Positions 1 to 8,078 of a stretch of DNA of 64,000 bases are shown one piece after another. The stretch lies in contig NZ_JARXVD010000018.1 in NCBI RefSeq assembly GCF_029892685.1, forward strand, positions 62,001 through 126,000. Direction: 5' to 3'. Positions within the stretch are counted from its first letter, which is position 1. Each line of letters starts with the position of its first letter. Source of the stretch: Mycobacterium sp. OTB74. GTDB taxonomy: Bacteria; Actinomycetota; Actinomycetes; Mycobacteriales; Mycobacteriaceae. Made by a program: the position numbers and the translations under genes. Under the pieces are notes generated by a model, which had not been told where the DNA came from, did no database searches, and worked only from the letters and a program-made list of their open reading frames with translations.

Positions 1-471
1 ATGTTCGCCATCGACGCCTTCGTCGAGGCCTATCCGAACGCCAAATTCCTGTGGAGCCACCGTGATCCGGTAAAAGTTCTCGGGTCGGTATGCAGTCTGA
101 TCGGCTACGTGCGTAGCTGGAGTAGCGACCGCAGGGAACCCCATGAACTCGGCGCCGAACAGCTCGCGTGGTGGGCAAAGGGCGTCGGGCGCGCCATGGA
201 GTTCCGAAAGAAGGTGGGCGACGACCGTTTTGTGGACGTTTCGTTCGCGGACCTGCAGCACGATTCGGTCAAGACCGTGGCCGATGCCTATGCCAAGCTG
301 GGGCTGGAGTTGACCGATGCAGCGCGAAACAAGGTGCAGGCGTGGGCCGATGGGCACCAGCCCGGTCACCGCGGTACCCACGACTACGAACTTGCCGACT
401 TCGGGCTCACCGAAGGACAGGTGCGCGAGGCGTTCTCCGAGTATCTCGCCGCCTACGACGCGAGTGCCTAG
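1..471 (+). CDS. Sulfotransferase family protein, 3' part (truncated by window edge)
   Basis: C-terminal part (156 residues visible) of a PAPS-dependent sulfotransferase, an enzyme class that transfers sulfate from 3'-phosphoadenylylsulfate to an alcohol or lipid hydroxyl. The stretch FLWSHRDPVKVLGSVCSL near the start of the visible part resembles the 3'-phosphate-binding segment of the family (HRDP followed by a conserved Ser). Complete mycobacterial members are usually 350-400 residues, so the N-terminal half with the 5'-phosphosulfate loop lies outside the window and the ATG at base 1 is probably internal. Its stop codon touches a possible GTG start of the next gene, which suggests one operon with the TetR, SDR and FadD genes. 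The acceptor is unknown. Confidence 0.75.
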   Translation: MFAIDAFVEAYPNAKFLWSHRDPVKVLGSVCSLIGYVRSWSSDRREPHELGAEQLAWWAKGVGRAMEFRKKVGDDRFVDVSFADLQHDSVKTVADAYAKLGLELTDAARNKVQAWADGHQPGHRGTHDYELADFGLTEGQVREAFSEYLAAYDASA

Positions 472-482
472 TGGCGGCCGCT

Positions 483-1169
483 ATGGACTCTGCATCAACG
501 GCCGGACGCAAGCGCCTCGAGCCCGACCCGCGGGTCCGAGCCGTGATCCTGACTGCCGCGGCCCGCATCATCCGGGCCGAGGGGGTGCCGGCGTTGAGCG
601 TCGCGGCAGTGCTGGAACGAACGAAGCTGGGCACCAGGGCCTTCTACCGCCATTTCGACTCCAAAGATCAACTGCTGGCAGCGGTATTCCTGGATATGGC
701 CCGGCGCGAGGTACGTCGACTCCGCAAGCCCATGGAGCAGGCCTCCAATCCGGTCCGCGCTGTGATGGCGTGGATCGATGGGCGACTCGATCTCGTATTC
801 GACGACCGGATCCGGCCGGACCTGCGCCGGGTGTCGTTGGAGGCACAGTCGCAGATGTTCGCCACACCGGAACTGGTCGCACCGGCCTACCGCGAGATGC
901 TGCGTCCCCTCATCGAATACCTGGAGCGCGGAAAGGATCTGGGACTGTTCGACGACATCGACCCCGACAGCGAAGGCCGGTCGATCAACGGTGTCGTCTG
1001 GGCCAACGTCCAGAGCCAGTGGGCGATGGGCGACGGCGACCTTACCGAACTGCGCACCCGGGTGCAGCGGTTCTGTCTGCGCGGTCTGGGAGTCGCTGCA
1101 GAGACGATCGACGCGGCACTTGCCGAAGCGCCACGACCGGAACTGTTGAAGGACAACGCAACCCGTTAG
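483..1169 (+). CDS. TetR family transcriptional regulator
   Basis: 228-residue TetR-type repressor. An N-terminal helix-turn-helix spans about residues 20-66 and ends in the typical ALSVAAVLERTKLGTRAFY and RHFDSKDQLL segments. The rest is the helical ligand-binding and dimerisation domain. The ATG at 483 is used here; a GTG at 471 in the same frame overlaps the stop codon of the sulfotransferase gene and is a real alternative, giving four more residues. It sits at the head of SDR, acyl-CoA ligase, crotonase and thiolase-like genes on the same strand, so it is likely their local regulator, with an acyl-CoA or pathway intermediate as ligand (inference). Confidence 0.85.
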   Translation: MDSASTAGRKRLEPDPRVRAVILTAAARIIRAEGVPALSVAAVLERTKLGTRAFYRHFDSKDQLLAAVFLDMARREVRRLRKPMEQASNPVRAVMAWIDGRLDLVFDDRIRPDLRRVSLEAQSQMFATPELVAPAYREMLRPLIEYLERGKDLGLFDDIDPDSEGRSINGVVWANVQSQWAMGDGDLTELRTRVQRFCLRGLGVAAETIDAALAEAPRPELLKDNATR

Positions 1170-1219
1170 CCGGATGCTCCGGCTGCGATCCGCCATTGAT
1201 CTGGCAATGAGAGGACGAC

Positions 1220-2023
1220 ATGGACTTGGGTCTGGCAGGCGCGACCGCCGTGGTAACCGGTGGCAGCAAAGGGATGGGACGTGCGATCGCCGAGACATTG
1301 GCCGCTGAGGGGGCCCGGGTAGCGCTGATGGCGCGCGGCGAGGCGGCCCTCGAGGAGGCTGTGGAAGCCTGTCTGGCAGCCGGTGCGCCGGACGCCGTCG
1401 GTATCAGTGTGGACATGACCGACGCGAAATCGATCGTGGCCGGGTTCGGTGAGGTTGAGCAGCGGTGGGGGACGCTCAACACTTTGGTGCACACCATCGG
1501 CCCAGGTGACGGTTACTTTGAGGACATGGATGACGCGCAGTGGGATGCCGCGTTCAGTCTGGGTACCATGGCCGCGGTCCGGTCGATCCGCGCTGCCCTG
1601 CCGATGCTGCGTGCCGCCGATTGGGCCCGCATCGTCACGCTGTCCGCGCATTCGATCCAGCGGCAGAACCCGCGACTGGTGGCCTACACGGCGTCGAAGG
1701 CGGCATTGAGCAGTGTCACGAAGAACTTGTCCAAAAGTCTCGCCAAGGACGGCATCCTGGTGAACTGCGTGTGCCCGGGCACCATCGTCACCGCGAGTTT
1801 CACCGAGAACCTCAAGGACATCCTGGCCGCCGACGGTCTGGATGCGTCCAACCCGACCGACGTTATGACCTGGATTGACAACAACTTTCACCAGCCCTGC
1901 GACCTCGGCCGCGCGGGCTTGCCAGAGGAGATCGCGTCGATCACCACGTACCTGGCATCCCGGCGAAACGGGTATGTGACCGGTGCGACGGTGAACGTCG
2001 ATGGTGGCAGTGACTTCGTCTGA
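1220..2023 (+). CDS. SDR family oxidoreductase
   Basis: 267-residue classical short-chain dehydrogenase/reductase. The Rossmann motif TGGSKGMG is at residues 13-20. The catalytic set is complete: Ser142, then Tyr156 and Lys160 in YTASK. The C-terminal part (NVDGGSDFV) is typical of the FabG-like branch. A purine-rich GAGGAC lies just before the ATG. It probably oxidises or reduces a hydroxyacyl or alcohol intermediate in the pathway encoded with the following FadD17-like ligase and crotonase. The substrate cannot be told from sequence. Confidence 0.88.
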   Translation: MDLGLAGATAVVTGGSKGMGRAIAETLAAEGARVALMARGEAALEEAVEACLAAGAPDAVGISVDMTDAKSIVAGFGEVEQRWGTLNTLVHTIGPGDGYFEDMDDAQWDAAFSLGTMAAVRSIRAALPMLRAADWARIVTLSAHSIQRQNPRLVAYTASKAALSSVTKNLSKSLAKDGILVNCVCPGTIVTASFTENLKDILAADGLDASNPTDVMTWIDNNFHQPCDLGRAGLPEEIASITTYLASRRNGYVTGATVNVDGGSDFV

Positions 2024-2052
2024 GCCCCGCCAAACGGAAAGGCTAGCCGCGC

Positions 2053-2074
2053 TATATTGCTATTATCGTATGAT
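2053..2074 (+). promoter_or_regulatory. Candidate promoter of the FadD17-like gene
   Basis: This short AT-rich stretch stands out from the GC-rich surroundings. It holds TATATT at 2053-2058 and TATGAT at 2069-2074, each resembling a SigA -10 hexamer. A TTG at 2074 could extend the next gene upstream but lies inside this element, which favours the downstream GTG start at 2116. No clear -35 hexamer is seen. Confidence 0.35.
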
Positions 2075-2115
2075 TGACAGTAAAGATGGGGCTCGGCCGA
2101 CACCGGGGAAGTGAT

Positions 2116-3741
2116 GTGACAACTCTGCAGGCCGAGACCGTTGCTGCACTTATCGGCAACCGCGCCGACGACGACGCCATAGGTCTGGTCCACGGCGACC
2201 GCGAGTGGACGTGGCGGGAGGTCTGCGCGGAGGCCGCGATGCGGGCGGCGTGGTTGCGGGAGAGTCTCGGTGCGGCTGGGCCGCCCCACGTCGGGTTATT
2301 GCTGCCCAACGTGCCCGAGTACGTCTTCCAGATCTTCGGCGCGGCTCTGGCGGGCACCTGCGTCGTCGGCCTGAACTCGACCCGTCGCGGCGAGGAACTG
2401 GCCCGCGACATCGCTCACACGCAGTGTCAGTTGGTGCTGTCCGACGACACCTTCGGCCATCTCGTTCCCGGGGCCTTGCGGGTTGATGACGAACCCTGGT
2501 CGGCACATCGGGATTCGGCCCTTGCCGTCACCGACGAGTTGCTCGTCGAGCCGTCGCCGGACACCCTGTTGTTCCTCATCTTCACCTCGGGATCCACTTC
2601 GGCTCCCAAGGCGGCCAGATGCAGTCAGCGCCGCTTGGCCGCGGTGGCCACCCAAATGGGCTTCCGTGGCGACGACGCACTGTACTGCCCCATGCCGCTG
2701 GCCCATGGAAATGCGTTGTCCTCGACGCTTTTTCCGGCGCTGGCAAGTGGCGCTCGGCTGGTACTACGCGACAGATTCTCGGCCACCGCCTGGCTTGACG
2801 ACGTGCGTACCTACGGCGTCACCTTCACCAACACCGTCGGTCGTGCCCTCGGTTATATCCTGGCGACTCCGCCCTCGGCGCACGACCGTGACCACCGACT
2901 GAAGTTCGTCCTCGCGCCGGAAGCCTCGCCGCGGGACATGGCCGAGTTCGGCAAGCGCTTCGGCGTGCGGGTCTTCAGTGGGTACGGCTCCAGCGAGGGC
3001 GGCATCGCGCTGATGCCGGCCCGGCCCGGCTCGCTGGGCACCGCGCCACCGGGCGCCCAGATCGCCGTGGTCGACGAGGGTGGAAATGACTGCGAAACAG
3101 CGCTACTCGACGCCGACGGCCGGTTGTGCAACGCCGGACGTGCCATCGGCGAGTTGGTGCGCAAGGACACCGCCGGCGCATTCGAAGGGTATTGGGACAA
3201 CCCCGAGGCAGATGCCGACAGGCTGCGTGGCGGTTGGTTCTGGTCGGGGGACTTGGCCTACCGAGACGCCGATGGGGTCTTCTGGTTCGCCGGCCGGGTG
3301 GGGGACTGGTTGCGGGTGGATTCGGAGAACTTCGCTGCGGCACCGGTGGAACGCATTCTTTCCCGCTTCGACGACGCCGCTGCTGTCGCCGTTGTCGGTG
3401 TGCCCGACCCGCAGGGCGGTGACCAGGTTCTGGCAGTCCTCGAACCGATAGCCGGCCGCGACTTCGACCCTCAGCGATTCTCCTCGTTCCTGGCAGCGCA
3501 GCCCGATCTGGGCACCAAGTGGGCACCCCGCTTCGTCCGGGTCACCGAGAGCATTCCCGTTGTGGGGCACGGAAAGATCGACAAGAAACCCCTACGCCGG
3601 GATGCGTGGCTCACCACGGATCCGATCTGGTGGCGCCCGCCCCGCACCGAGACGTACGTGCCGATGACGCGCGTCGATCGCGACGCACTGCGCGCGGAGT
3701 TCGCCGCCCACGGCCGGCCCGACGCCCACCCGAACCTGTAA
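2116..3741 (+). CDS. FadD17-like fatty-acid/steroid acyl-CoA ligase
   Basis: 541-residue member of the ANL (acyl-CoA synthetase) superfamily, which activates a carboxylic acid through an acyl-adenylate and transfers it to CoA. The P-loop-like A3 motif reads TSGSTSAPK (residues 157-165), a variant of TSGTTGxPK. A GYGSSEGG segment follows, then GDLAYRD and the GHGKIDKKPLRR segment carrying the catalytic lysine. The overall pattern (early PPHVG, GLNSTRRGEELARDI, CSQRR) closely recalls M. tuberculosis FadD17, a ligase linked to steroid/cholesterol catabolism. The GTG at 2116 is preferred over a TTG at 2074 because GGGGAAG precedes it at suitable spacing. It is followed after 8 nt by the crotonase gene. 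Confidence 0.85.
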   Translation: MTTLQAETVAALIGNRADDDAIGLVHGDREWTWREVCAEAAMRAAWLRESLGAAGPPHVGLLLPNVPEYVFQIFGAALAGTCVVGLNSTRRGEELARDIAHTQCQLVLSDDTFGHLVPGALRVDDEPWSAHRDSALAVTDELLVEPSPDTLLFLIFTSGSTSAPKAARCSQRRLAAVATQMGFRGDDALYCPMPLAHGNALSSTLFPALASGARLVLRDRFSATAWLDDVRTYGVTFTNTVGRALGYILATPPSAHDRDHRLKFVLAPEASPRDMAEFGKRFGVRVFSGYGSSEGGIALMPARPGSLGTAPPGAQIAVVDEGGNDCETALLDADGRLCNAGRAIGELVRKDTAGAFEGYWDNPEADADRLRGGWFWSGDLAYRDADGVFWFAGRVGDWLRVDSENFAAAPVERILSRFDDAAAVAVVGVPDPQGGDQVLAVLEPIAGRDFDPQRFSSFLAAQPDLGTKWAPRFVRVTESIPVVGHGKIDKKPLRRDAWLTTDPIWWRPPRTETYVPMTRVDRDALRAEFAAHGRPDAHPNL

Positions 3742-3749
3742 GGAGAACC

Positions 3750-4571
3750 GTGCCAGTCCATTACGAGCTTGCGGCCCGCCCCGGCGCCGAGCACGTCGCG
3801 CTGATCACCTTGGACCGTCCCGAGGCCAAGAACGCATGCGACCTCGAGCATTTCCACCAACTTGCGCAGGCGTGGAAGCGCTTCGAGCTCGACGAGCAGG
3901 CCTGGGTGGCGATCTTCACCGGCGTGGGACGCAGTTTCATGTCGGGGGCCGATCTCAAGACATACGTCCCGGAGATCACCGCGCTGGCCGAGAAGATCAA
4001 GGCCGGCACGGCCGACTCGGTCAATGGCTACTCACTGTCCGACGGTACTGACGCGGTCCTACGGGGCAGCAAGATCTACAAGCCGATCATCGCCGCCGTC
4101 AACGGTCCGTGTGTGGCCGGAGGGATGGAGATGCTGGGTGGAGTCGACATCCGGATCGCCAGTGAGCACGCGAGTTTCGGCGTCCTCGAACCCGCCCGCG
4201 GTCTGTTCGCCGGGGGTGGCACGACGGTTCGCTTGCCTCGCCAGGTGCCCTTCGCCCAGGCCATGGAGTTCCTGCTGTGCGCCGACCTGATCGATGCCCA
4301 GCGGGCCCTCGAGATGGGCCTACTCAACGCCGTGGTACCCGAGGACGCCCTGCTGGACAAGGCGTACGAGTACGCCGCCCGGATCACCCGCAACGCGCCG
4401 TTGGCCGTGCAGGCCACCAAACGCAGTGTGCTGGAAGGTCTCAAGGTTGACATGCGTGAGGCGTACCGGAACGAGGCGCGGATCGCCAAGGAGATTTTCA
4501 CCACCGAAGACGCCAAGGAAGGCCCGCGGGCTTTCGCCGAGAAACGTGCGCCGCAGTGGTCGGGCCGGTGA
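3750..4571 (+). CDS. Enoyl-CoA hydratase/isomerase (crotonase) family protein
   Basis: 273-residue crotonase. Oxyanion-hole segments are visible: GRSFMSGADLK at about residue 60, and NGPCVAGGMEMLGGVDIRIA. The loop around VLEPARGLFAGGGT corresponds to the region that carries the catalytic Glu in hydratases. The start is a GTG at 3750 with a strong AGGAG at 3741-3745 overlapping the upstream stop codon, so it is co-translated with the FadD17-like ligase. The expected role is hydration (or isomerisation or C-C cleavage) of an enoyl-CoA intermediate. The stop codon overlaps the next GTG start. Confidence 0.88.
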   Translation: MPVHYELAARPGAEHVALITLDRPEAKNACDLEHFHQLAQAWKRFELDEQAWVAIFTGVGRSFMSGADLKTYVPEITALAEKIKAGTADSVNGYSLSDGTDAVLRGSKIYKPIIAAVNGPCVAGGMEMLGGVDIRIASEHASFGVLEPARGLFAGGGTTVRLPRQVPFAQAMEFLLCADLIDAQRALEMGLLNAVVPEDALLDKAYEYAARITRNAPLAVQATKRSVLEGLKVDMREAYRNEARIAKEIFTTEDAKEGPRAFAEKRAPQWSGR

Positions 4572-6046
4572 GAGCCGAGGATCCGCGCCAGCTGTGCATC
4601 ATCGGGGCCGCCCAGCACACCGTGCATGACGCGGCCGCACCTGAGCCACTGGTGAGCTGGGCGCAGCGCAGCCGCGAGGCGGCCGCCCAGGCCGGTATTG
4701 AACACGTTCTGCCGCAGATTGATTCGCTGCAGGTGGTCTACTGCCAGAGTTGGCCCTACGACGATCCGGTGGGACGACTCGCCGCCGAGCTGGGCGCCGA
4801 TCCAGGCCATCGGCACTACTCCGGGATCGGTGGCACCACACCGCAGCAGCTCGTCGGCCAGACCGCTCAGATGATGTTCCACGGCGACCTGGACCTGGCG
4901 CTGCTGTGCAGTGCCGAGGCGCTTGCCACCCTGCGCGCCGCCAAGAAGGGCGGCGTGAAACTGCCATGGAGTCACCGAAAGTCGTCGCCCTTCCCCTGGG
5001 ACCCGCCGCACCCGTCCGAACTCAACCACGAGGTGCTGCAGGCCTGGGAGACTTTCCCGTTGTTCGACACCGCCCGCCGGGCCGCCCGAGCCGTGACGTT
5101 GTCCGACGATGCAGCTGAGGCTGCATCGGTGATGGCGCGACTGAGCAGCACCGCCGCGCAGAACCCGTATGCCTGGCGCCCGGTGGCGCTGGATGCGGCA
5201 ACCGTCGGAAAGCCGACGCCAGAGAACCGTTATGTCGGTTGGCCGTACACCAAGCACGAGGTCGCAGTCATGGACGTCGACATGTCGGCTGCGGTGCTGA
5301 TGGCCACTCGGGCCAAGGCGGACGCGCTCGGGGTCGCCGAGGACCGCAGGCTCTACCTGTCCGGCATGGCCTACGCCGAGGATCCGGCCACCGTCGCCGC
5401 ACGGGCAGACATGTCGCAGTCTGCGGCCATGGCTGTCGCGAGCCGGCACGCTCTGCGGCGCGCTGGTGTCGGCCTCGATGAGATCGACGCCTTTGATCTG
5501 TACTCATGTTTTCCGTCGTCGGTGCGATTCGCCTGTGACGCACTGGGATTGGCCCTGGACGACCCGCGTGGGCTGACCCTGACCGGTGGACTGCCATACG
5601 CGGGCGGGCCAGCCAGTGGCTATCTGACCCACGTGCTCGCCACCGCGTTCACGAAGAGCCCTGGCCACACCCTGGTCACCGGTGTCGGCATGCACATGGC
5701 CAAACACGTTGCCGCCGTGTGGTCCTGTGCACCTGGGGTGGCCACCGTGCTGGAATCGAACGATACCCCGGAATTGAACGGTCTACAGGCAGAGGTGGAC
5801 AAGGCTCAGCCGCACCTGCCGGTGCTCACCGAATACTCGGGATCGGCGACGGTGTGCGCCTATACGGTTGCCCACGGCCGCGACGGACAACCGCAGCAGG
5901 GTCTGGTGGTGCTCGACACCGCCGAGGGCCGGGCGCTGGCCCGGGTCCACGACGCCGATCTGCTGAGCGATGCCGAGGCGCGGGAACTGGTTGGTCAGGC
6001 GGTGAACGTCACCACCGACGGCAAGCGCAACGAAGCCCGGTGGTAG
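4568..6046 (+). CDS. Thiolase-superfamily protein lacking the canonical catalytic Cys
   Basis: 492-residue thiolase-fold protein, longer than a standard thiolase (about 400). The N-terminal half has the thiolase layout, including MMFHGDLDLALLCSAEAL where thiolases have the GGxESMS region. But the segment that normally carries the nucleophile (C-x-S-G) reads HYSGIGGTTPQQL, with Gly or Ser instead of Cys. The C-terminal GHP and CxGxG motifs are also altered (GGPASGYLTH and TGVGMHM). It may therefore be an aldolase or carrier-type thiolase homologue, like the Ltp2-type proteins of steroid catabolism, rather than a true acetyl-CoA acetyltransferase. The GTG start overlaps the crotonase stop (GTGA). 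Last gene of the operon. Confidence 0.75.
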   Translation: MRAEDPRQLCIIGAAQHTVHDAAAPEPLVSWAQRSREAAAQAGIEHVLPQIDSLQVVYCQSWPYDDPVGRLAAELGADPGHRHYSGIGGTTPQQLVGQTAQMMFHGDLDLALLCSAEALATLRAAKKGGVKLPWSHRKSSPFPWDPPHPSELNHEVLQAWETFPLFDTARRAARAVTLSDDAAEAASVMARLSSTAAQNPYAWRPVALDAATVGKPTPENRYVGWPYTKHEVAVMDVDMSAAVLMATRAKADALGVAEDRRLYLSGMAYAEDPATVAARADMSQSAAMAVASRHALRRAGVGLDEIDAFDLYSCFPSSVRFACDALGLALDDPRGLTLTGGLPYAGGPASGYLTHVLATAFTKSPGHTLVTGVGMHMAKHVAAVWSCAPGVATVLESNDTPELNGLQAEVDKAQPHLPVLTEYSGSATVCAYTVAHGRDGQPQQGLVVLDTAEGRALARVHDADLLSDAEARELVGQAVNVTTDGKRNEARW

Positions 6047-6074
6047 AAGTTGAGGCCCAGTGACAGAAAGGGTT

Positions 6075-6908
6075 TCACGCGTCGGTCCGGGCAAGCCGCA
6101 AGGTGCGGGCCAAGGTTGCCAGCGCGGCATTGAACGCCATCACCGCCGCGATCTCGTCTTCGACGGCGGCCAGCGGCTTGCCGAGTTGCGCCTCGAGGAC
6201 CCGCAGGCTCGGATGGTCGGGATCATCGACAGCGTCGGCGGTTTCCAAAACGTCATGCAGATGGCAGGTCAACAGGTACAGCGGATCGGCGGACACGCAG
6301 CAGGGCTCGGTCTGTAGCCGGCTGTAGCGGTTGAACAGCGCATTGGAGTCCAGCATGTCGGGATCGGGCAGTGCCACCCGATGCATCAGCAGCCAGTCGG
6401 TCACCGCAGAGTTGGTGTCGCGGATCCTGGACAGCAGCTCGACAGCCGCCGATCGCGCTGCAGCGTAAGCACTTTCGGCGACCAGGCTCTCGACCAGCGC
6501 GGCTATCAGTGCGGGCAGCTGGACCAAGTGCCGAATGCGGTCGCCGTGCAGCACATAACCAGCGAGCAGCCAGCGCAGGTCGTCGAGACGCACGTAGAGT
6601 TCCCCGGACAGGTCCGCCTCGCGGCAGTCCAGATCGACCATGCCGTAGAGATGGTCGGCCAGGCCTGTGATTTCACGGACCTCGCGCTGCACCAGTTCCA
6701 CGATGTCCGTCGCGACACGTTCGGCCTGTATCGGAGCGAAATCGTCGACTGCGCCTGCCCCATTGAGGAATTCCTCGATGGCCCGCAGCCCGGTTCGTTC
6801 TGTGCCGTCGGGGCGGGCCGGCGAAGGCCATCTGGAGACTCGGGTGGCCAGGTCCGCCACCGCCGCGGCCATACCGCCGACCACTGCCATCAGGGAGATA
6901 CGTCGCAT
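6075..6908 (-). CDS. Conserved hypothetical protein next to a phosphotransferase
   Basis: 277-residue protein of unknown family. The N-terminus (ISLMAVVGGMAAAVADL) is mildly hydrophobic and could be a short membrane segment or just a helix. The rest is predicted to be mostly helical, rich in Ala/Leu and acidic residues, with a CCVSADPLYLL patch near residue 225. I see no catalytic motif I recognise. The ATG at 6908 lies 16 nt after the phosphotransferase stop codon; an in-frame TTG at 6944 would overlap that gene. The arrangement indicates co-transcription with the phosphotransferase and a shared, unknown role. Confidence 0.6.
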   Translation of the reverse strand: MRRISLMAVVGGMAAAVADLATRVSRWPSPARPDGTERTGLRAIEEFLNGAGAVDDFAPIQAERVATDIVELVQREVREITGLADHLYGMVDLDCREADLSGELYVRLDDLRWLLAGYVLHGDRIRHLVQLPALIAALVESLVAESAYAAARSAAVELLSRIRDTNSAVTDWLLMHRVALPDPDMLDSNALFNRYSRLQTEPCCVSADPLYLLTCHLHDVLETADAVDDPDHPSLRVLEAQLGKPLAAVEDEIAAVMAFNAALATLARTLRLARTDA

Positions 6909-6924
6909 GTCGATACCCAATCCG

Positions 6925-7983
6925 TCACGACCGCAGGGCCTCAACTGCCCACCGGGGCAGTAGTGGGGCTCGCATGAAACCGTGCTCGTGCTGGCCGAGG
7001 TTGCGCAGCAGCACCTGGATGCGCACGATGCAGCACGCCATGCGGATCATCGAGAACATCTCGTAGAACTCGAGGTCACGCAGCGGGCGGCCGATCATCT
7101 CCTGGTACCGCGCGATGACGCGCTCACGGCTGTCGAAGCCGGGCAGTTCAGGGTCGGCCGTCAAGCCCTGGACTTCGAGCGTCTGGCGACGGGTGGCCAG
7201 CCACCACCCGAAGTCGGCCTCAGCCGGGCAAATACACGCCTGCTCCCAGTCGAGCACTCCGACGATGGTTCCGGTGTCGTCAAAGATGGTGTTGGACAAC
7301 CGCGCATCGCCCCAACTGAGCCCGAGCGGCCCCGGGTCCTCGGGCTGGTTGCGCTCCAGCCAGTCGAACGCCTGCGTCATCAGCGCCGGGACGTCGTTAT
7401 CGGTAGACCAGGCGAGATACTCGCGCCACCAGATGATCTCGGGTCCGACACCGACGCCGGTCGGCCGGCGCAGCCACGGCACGTCCTGTTCTGGTATCCG
7501 TTGCAGGGTGGCCAAGATATCGAGGAACGAATCATGAAGGCGGCGTTGCACTTCCGGGCCAGCATCATGCAGCCAGCCGCGGATGTTGTAGGTCATGTCC
7601 GGCGGCGTGCGCCCGACGATGCGTGGCATCACCATGAACGCCGAACCAAGCCAGCTGCTATCGCCTTCGTAGTAGATGGGAGACGGAGTCGCCACACCGC
7701 GCGGTCGCAGCAGTTCCTGGGTGTGCGTCTGCCCGGCAAGGTCGTACTCGGGGAACAGCCCACCGCCGGCGGGTGGAATTCGGATCACGTACTCACCGGC
7801 CGGTCCGCAGTCCCCGGCACCGTCGACCGAGAAGGCCAACGTCTCGCTGGACCATCCGGAGGCTCGGTTGGCGGCCTGCAGTTCCGACACCGCCAGATCG
7901 GTGCCGAACCGGTGCGCGAACCAGCCGCGCAGCTGTTCTCGGGTCTCAGCCAGGTCGCGCTGCTGCAGTGTGATGCCCGCCAT
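6925..7983 (-). CDS. Aminoglycoside-phosphotransferase-like (APH) family protein
   Basis: 352-residue protein-kinase-fold phosphotransferase (APH/choline kinase clan). The Brenner-type catalytic loop is SWGDARLSN (residues 223-231), with the catalytic Asp and the metal-binding Asn. The DFG-equivalent is VLDWEQ (243-248). The usual His of HxD is Trp. Such genes are common beside acyl-CoA dehydrogenase and lipid-degradation genes in mycobacteria and probably phosphorylate a small hydroxylated metabolite rather than an antibiotic (inference). The ATG at 7983 faces the epoxide-hydrolase-like gene across a 95-bp divergent promoter with candidate TetR sites. Confidence 0.82.
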   Translation of the reverse strand: MAGITLQQRDLAETREQLRGWFAHRFGTDLAVSELQAANRASGWSSETLAFSVDGAGDCGPAGEYVIRIPPAGGGLFPEYDLAGQTHTQELLRPRGVATPSPIYYEGDSSWLGSAFMVMPRIVGRTPPDMTYNIRGWLHDAGPEVQRRLHDSFLDILATLQRIPEQDVPWLRRPTGVGVGPEIIWWREYLAWSTDNDVPALMTQAFDWLERNQPEDPGPLGLSWGDARLSNTIFDDTGTIVGVLDWEQACICPAEADFGWWLATRRQTLEVQGLTADPELPGFDSRERVIARYQEMIGRPLRDLEFYEMFSMIRMACCIVRIQVLLRNLGQHEHGFMRAPLLPRWAVEALRS

Positions 7984-7992
7984 AGCCGAAAC

Positions 7993-8025
7993 TGTTACAC
8001 AGAAGGGTGTGTATGTAAAGCAATT
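7993..8025. promoter_or_regulatory. Candidate TetR operator, copy 1 (13-bp element and half palindrome)
   Basis: On the minus strand 8013-8025 reads AATTGCTTTACAT. The identical 13-mer occurs at 9489-9501 in front of the TetR gene 8912-9463. Beside it, 7994-8000 reads GTTACAC, one arm of the GTGTNACAC palindrome found at 8050-8058 and 9514-9522. Placement in two divergent promoters flanking one regulator fits a shared operator. Confidence 0.5.
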
Positions 8026-8049
8026 TGGATATTACGTTGATACCGTTTC

Positions 8050-8058
8050 GTGTAACAC
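8050..8058. promoter_or_regulatory. GTGTAACAC palindrome in the epoxide hydrolase promoter
   Basis: Perfect 4+1+4 palindrome GTGTAACAC located 20 nt before the start of the alpha/beta hydrolase gene. The same pattern (GTGTCACAC) recurs at 9514-9522 in the other promoter of this cluster, so it may be part of the TetR operator or a second regulator's site. Confidence 0.4.
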
Positions 8059-8078
8059 GATCCAGGGAGCGTTTGCGC

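Noticed and set aside
2074..2115. TTG start at 2074 for the FadD17-like gene
   Set aside because: It overlaps a TATGAT promoter-like element and lacks a ribosome site, whereas GTG at 2116 follows GGGGAAG.
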